In this document: positions 61,404 through 64,000 of the stretch, one piece after another
How positions within the stretch are numbered: the stretch's first letter is position 1
Layout of the letters: every line of letters begins with the position of its first letter
From: Shewanella chilikensis
GTDB taxonomy: Bacteria; Pseudomonadota; Gammaproteobacteria; Enterobacterales; Shewanellaceae
Direction of reading: 5' to 3'
Length of the DNA: 64,000 nt
Assembly (NCBI RefSeq): GCF_002836945.1
Contig: NZ_NIJM01000013.1
Coordinates: 29,954 to 93,953 of the forward strand
Program-made: the position numbers and the translations under genes
The notes under the pieces: model-generated
Databases searched by the model: none
Told to the model about the DNA's origin: nothing
Seen by the model: the letters and a program-made list of their open reading frames with translations, nothing else

Positions 61404-61437
61404 TAAAAAACAGGGGATGCATTTGGCATCCCCTGTT
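61404..61437 (-). terminator. Terminator for the OsmC gene, between convergent genes
   Basis: Stem AACAGGGGATGC / GCATCCCCTGTT (61409-61420, 61426-61437). The T run (six) is on the minus strand; the plus strand lacks one. Confidence 0.8.
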
Positions 61438-61497
61438 CAGGTGTTAGGGTGTTATCGGCCAAGTGGTTCCCGGGCCGGTGACACCCGTTTTTATTGC

Positions 61498-61941
61498 TCA
61501 GAAATTGATTTCCACTTCGGTATCTGCCGCCAGTGAGTTGGCGATAAAGCAGTTAGCATGTGCCTTTTCGTGGATCTTTTCCAGTGTTTCCCTATCTATC
61601 TCAGCGCCTTCGGCAAAAGTGACTTCAGGGTTGAGGCTCATACGGGTCACGGCAATTTTGCCAGACTCCTTCTTGCCGATTTCTGCGGTGGCGTTATCCC
61701 GGTAGCTCTCGACCGGTAAGCGCTTCAAGTGAGCTATGGTCAGGAAGGTCAGCATATGGCAGGACGACAATGCCGCCAGCAGACTCTCTTCCGGGTTGAC
61801 CTTGGCCTCATTGCCTTTGTATTCGGGGGCTGCTGACGCCAGCAGCTGTTGGCCAGTACCAAAGTCTATTTGATGATCTCGATTGAACTCTCCCTCGGGC
61901 GCCGGGCTGGTTTGCCAGGATACGGTCAGATGAAAACTCAA
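61498..61941 (-). CDS. OsmC/Ohr-family protein
   Basis: Thiol-peroxidase-fold protein of 147 residues from a TTG start placed by AGGAGC six bases upstream; the open frame extends to a GTG at 61980. It has the conserved PEESLLAALSSCHMLTFL helix with the first cysteine and the second cysteine in AHANCFIANSL, the two catalytic positions. The family reduces organic hydroperoxides. Convergent with the tricorn-like gene. Confidence 0.85.
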   Translation of the reverse strand: MSFHLTVSWQTSPAPEGEFNRDHQIDFGTGQQLLASAAPEYKGNEAKVNPEESLLAALSSCHMLTFLTIAHLKRLPVESYRDNATAEIGKKESGKIAVTRMSLNPEVTFAEGAEIDRETLEKIHEKAHANCFIANSLAADTEVEINF

Positions 61942-62283
61942 TTGGATGCTCCTTGAGACGGTTTGCAAAGTAGCGGCCACTATAGCCTATTTGCCAAACC
62001 CTTGTCTGCCACAGGTCATCACGATTCCATTTGGCTTATTTGTTTTGGGTGTTTTCAATAATTTTGTTGTTTTATTTGGTTGATTTAATTTGTTATTTTT
62101 AATTTTTTACTTCTAATTCTTTAGTCTGATCTCTTTGGTCATTCCACCTACTTTAGTCTTGCATCTGAAGTCTTGCAGCGCTATAACAACATAGTGTGTA
62201 AACACTTTGTTTCAGTTGTTAATAAAAATAATATTTCGAGATGAATCGAAATGCAGACCAAAAACAAATTGCAGGAGAACATT
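61942..62283. other. AT-rich divergent region between OsmC and subtilase genes
   Basis: About 340 bases. The middle (about 62030-62130) is strongly T-rich on the plus strand, unlike its neighbours. It should contain both promoters; none is clear enough to place. The subtilase start is set by CAGGAGAAC. Confidence 0.4.
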
Positions 62284-63846
62284 ATGCAGGCATTTTACAA
62301 GCCCCTCGCAGCAGCGGTGACTTTGGCGCTGTGCGTCGGTGCACAGGCTGCAGATAACGAGCGCTACATAGTCAAGTTCAAGGAGGGGAAAGGCCCCAGC
62401 ACTATGGCTCAGATGAAGGCCATGGGTGCCAAAATGGAGCTGGATCTGTCGGCCCACAACGCCGCCGCTTTTTCTATCCCGGCTCAGGCTCTCAAGGGCC
62501 TTGCCAACAATCCCAATGTGGAATATGTCGAAGCGGATGTGAAGCGTTTCCCGCTTTCACAGATAGTCCCTTACGGTATTCCCATGGTGCAGGCCGACCA
62601 ACTCAGTGACGCCCAGACCGGCAATATGAAGGTCTGTATCATAGATTCGGGTTACCAGTTGGCTCATGAAGACCTATCGGGCAACAATGTTGATGGCACC
62701 AATGATCCGGGTACCGGCAACTGGTACACAGATGAAAATCATCATGGTACCCATGTGGCCGGGACGATTGCCGCGCTCAACAATGGGGTTGGTGTGGTAG
62801 GCGTAAACCCCAACGGCAATCTTAACTTGCACATTATCAAGGTATTCAATGCCGATGGTTGGGGCTATTCATCCAGCCTGGTTGCCGCACTGGACAAGTG
62901 TGAACAGGCCGGCGCCAAGGTAATCAACATGAGTCTGGGTGGCAGCATGAAGAGCCGCACCGAGGACAGCGCCTTTGCTGCCGCCGACAGTCGCGGCATT
63001 CTGAGTATTGCTGCAGCCGGTAACGACGGTAATACCCGTCACTCTTATCCGGCATCTTATAACTCTGTGGTGTCGGTTGCCGCAGTGGATGCCAACAAGC
63101 AGCATGCGGATTTCTCACAGCGTACCAGTCAGGTTGAGCTCTCCGGCCCGGGGATCGGCGTACTTTCCTCTGTGCCTATGGGCACTGCATTGGTAGCTGC
63201 TGCCGCTGTTGCCGGCAATGGTTATGAGGCCATAGGTATGGAAGGCTCACCTACAGGTAGCGCCGCCGGTACTCTGGCTGACTGCGGCACAGGTGAGAGC
63301 CAGTGTGATGCCGCCGGCAAGGTGTGTTTAATTCAGCGCGGTAATATCGCCTTCTCCGACAAGGTGCTCGCCTGTGAAAACGGCGGTGGTGTTGCGGCCA
63401 TTATCTACAACAATGAGCCGGGTGCCTTGAACGGGACTCTGGGTGAGGTGGTTACCGCCATTCCGTCTGTGGGTGTGAGTGATACCGATGGTGCGGCCAT
63501 GTTGGCGGCCGTGGGCAGCAATGCCAGCGTTGATATCGGCGCGGGTAACTATGCATACTTCGACGGCACTTCGATGGCGACACCTCATGTGGCCGGGGTT
63601 GCGGCCTTGGTGTGGAGTCATTTCCCTCAGTGCAGCAACAGTGACATTCGTGCGGCATTGCGTGCCACCGCCGAAGATCTTGGCGCTTCCGGCCGTGATG
63701 ATGAGACAGGTTATGGTCTGGTACAGGCCAAGGATGCTGTGGATTATCTGACCGCCAATGGTTGCTCCGGCAGTGGCACCGGCGGTGGCGGTGACACAGG
63801 TGGATGTAAGGGTAAAGGCTGTAAAAATCCGAAAAATCCTCGCTGA
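62284..63846 (+). CDS. Secreted subtilisin-like serine protease (S8) with PA insert
   Basis: A 520-residue exported protease. Signal peptide about 1-22 (GAQA), I9 inhibitor propeptide about 27-90, then the S8 catalytic domain with D121 (IIDSG), H154 (HHGTHVAG) and S430 (GTSMATPHVAG). Between H and S is a protease-associated insert of about 120 residues with CGTGESQCDAAGKVCLIQRG. The C-terminal 25 residues are unusual: a Gly/Ser-rich linker followed by a short Lys- and Cys-containing tail (CKGKGCKNPKNPR). Codon use resembles the neighbours. Confidence 0.93.
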   Translation: MQAFYKPLAAAVTLALCVGAQAADNERYIVKFKEGKGPSTMAQMKAMGAKMELDLSAHNAAAFSIPAQALKGLANNPNVEYVEADVKRFPLSQIVPYGIPMVQADQLSDAQTGNMKVCIIDSGYQLAHEDLSGNNVDGTNDPGTGNWYTDENHHGTHVAGTIAALNNGVGVVGVNPNGNLNLHIIKVFNADGWGYSSSLVAALDKCEQAGAKVINMSLGGSMKSRTEDSAFAAADSRGILSIAAAGNDGNTRHSYPASYNSVVSVAAVDANKQHADFSQRTSQVELSGPGIGVLSSVPMGTALVAAAAVAGNGYEAIGMEGSPTGSAAGTLADCGTGESQCDAAGKVCLIQRGNIAFSDKVLACENGGGVAAIIYNNEPGALNGTLGEVVTAIPSVGVSDTDGAAMLAAVGSNASVDIGAGNYAYFDGTSMATPHVAGVAALVWSHFPQCSNSDIRAALRATAEDLGASGRDDETGYGLVQAKDAVDYLTANGCSGSGTGGGGDTGGCKGKGCKNPKNPR

Positions 63847-63895
63847 TTGCTGGATCTCTTTTGAGATACACACTAAAAAGCGCTGCAGTTGCAGT

Positions 63896-63929
63896 AATGC
63901 CGTTCACTTAGTGTGAACGGCATTTTTCT
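63896..63929 (+). terminator. Intrinsic terminator after the subtilase
   Basis: Stem AATGCCGTTCAC / GTGAACGGCATT (63896-63907, 63913-63924) with five T. The stem is nearly the same as that after ybaY. Nothing else is seen to the window end. Confidence 0.85.
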
Positions 63930-64000
63930 TAGGCTTAATGGGATACTTGTTTTTACTCATTTTTAACGCACGTGGATAGGCTCTATCCCGTTTCCCATCA

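Overview
The window is a contiguous stretch of a gammaproteobacterial chromosome. Gene order and protein similarity to known families point to Shewanella: barA / rlmD-relA-mazG-pyrG-eno, then ftsB-ispD-ispF-truD-surE-pcm-nlpD-rpoS, followed by a complete liu (leucine / branched-chain acid) operon with its MerR-type regulator. Base composition looks moderately GC-rich, as in the higher-GC shewanellae. The species is not determinable from the sequence alone. No rRNA, tRNA, CRISPR array, prophage or intact insertion sequence was seen.

Layout. 1-1712 (-) is the N-terminal part of the sensor kinase BarA, cut by the window edge. 1830-15828 (+) is housekeeping: rRNA methylation, stringent response, nucleotide sanitation, CTP synthesis, enolase, division, isoprenoid synthesis, tRNA pseudouridylation, protein repair, amidase activation and the stationary-phase sigma factor. 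15829-16548 is a gene-free stretch with an exact 23-bp tandem duplication. 16549-19931 (+) is a phosphate block (phoB, phoR, pstS) with three Pho boxes. A LysR regulator / AEC carrier pair and SOS-controlled recN (two LexA-type boxes) follow. 23980-32561 (-) is liuR-liuABCDE plus a two-subunit CoA-transferase: leucine breakdown from isovaleryl-CoA to acetoacetyl-CoA. A divergent propionyl-CoA-synthetase-type gene lies beside it, with a LiuR-like operator between.

34870-40639 carries a guanidine-II (mini-ykkC) riboswitch with a guanidinium exporter, gnd, menA, an SDR-family protein that has lost most of its catalytic tetrad, tesB and ybaY. 40889-50109 (-) holds a large exported protein made of about 28 MORN-like repeats behind a GAF-GGDEF protein, purEK with a structured leader, a PQQ-type sugar dehydrogenase, and an SPFH protein paired with an exported serine hydrolase. 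50321-52108 (-) is a DauA/SulP carrier. 52431-55914 (+) is a cassette of VWA-domain lipoprotein, ECF sigma factor and putative membrane anti-sigma factor. After a cupin come a frameshifted DUF2809 gene coupled to an HxlR regulator, a YdhR-like monooxygenase, a periplasmic tricorn-like S41 protease, an OsmC protein and a secreted subtilase with a PA insert and a Gly/Lys/Cys tail.

Most of the window is ordinary core genome. The items I would look at again are the VWA/sigma/anti-sigma cassette, the GGDEF + MORN-repeat pair, the catalytically depleted SDR, the purE leader, the riboswitch and the tandem repeat after rpoS. I found no clear defence or mobile system. Similarity statements are from family recognition by eye; no database search was run.
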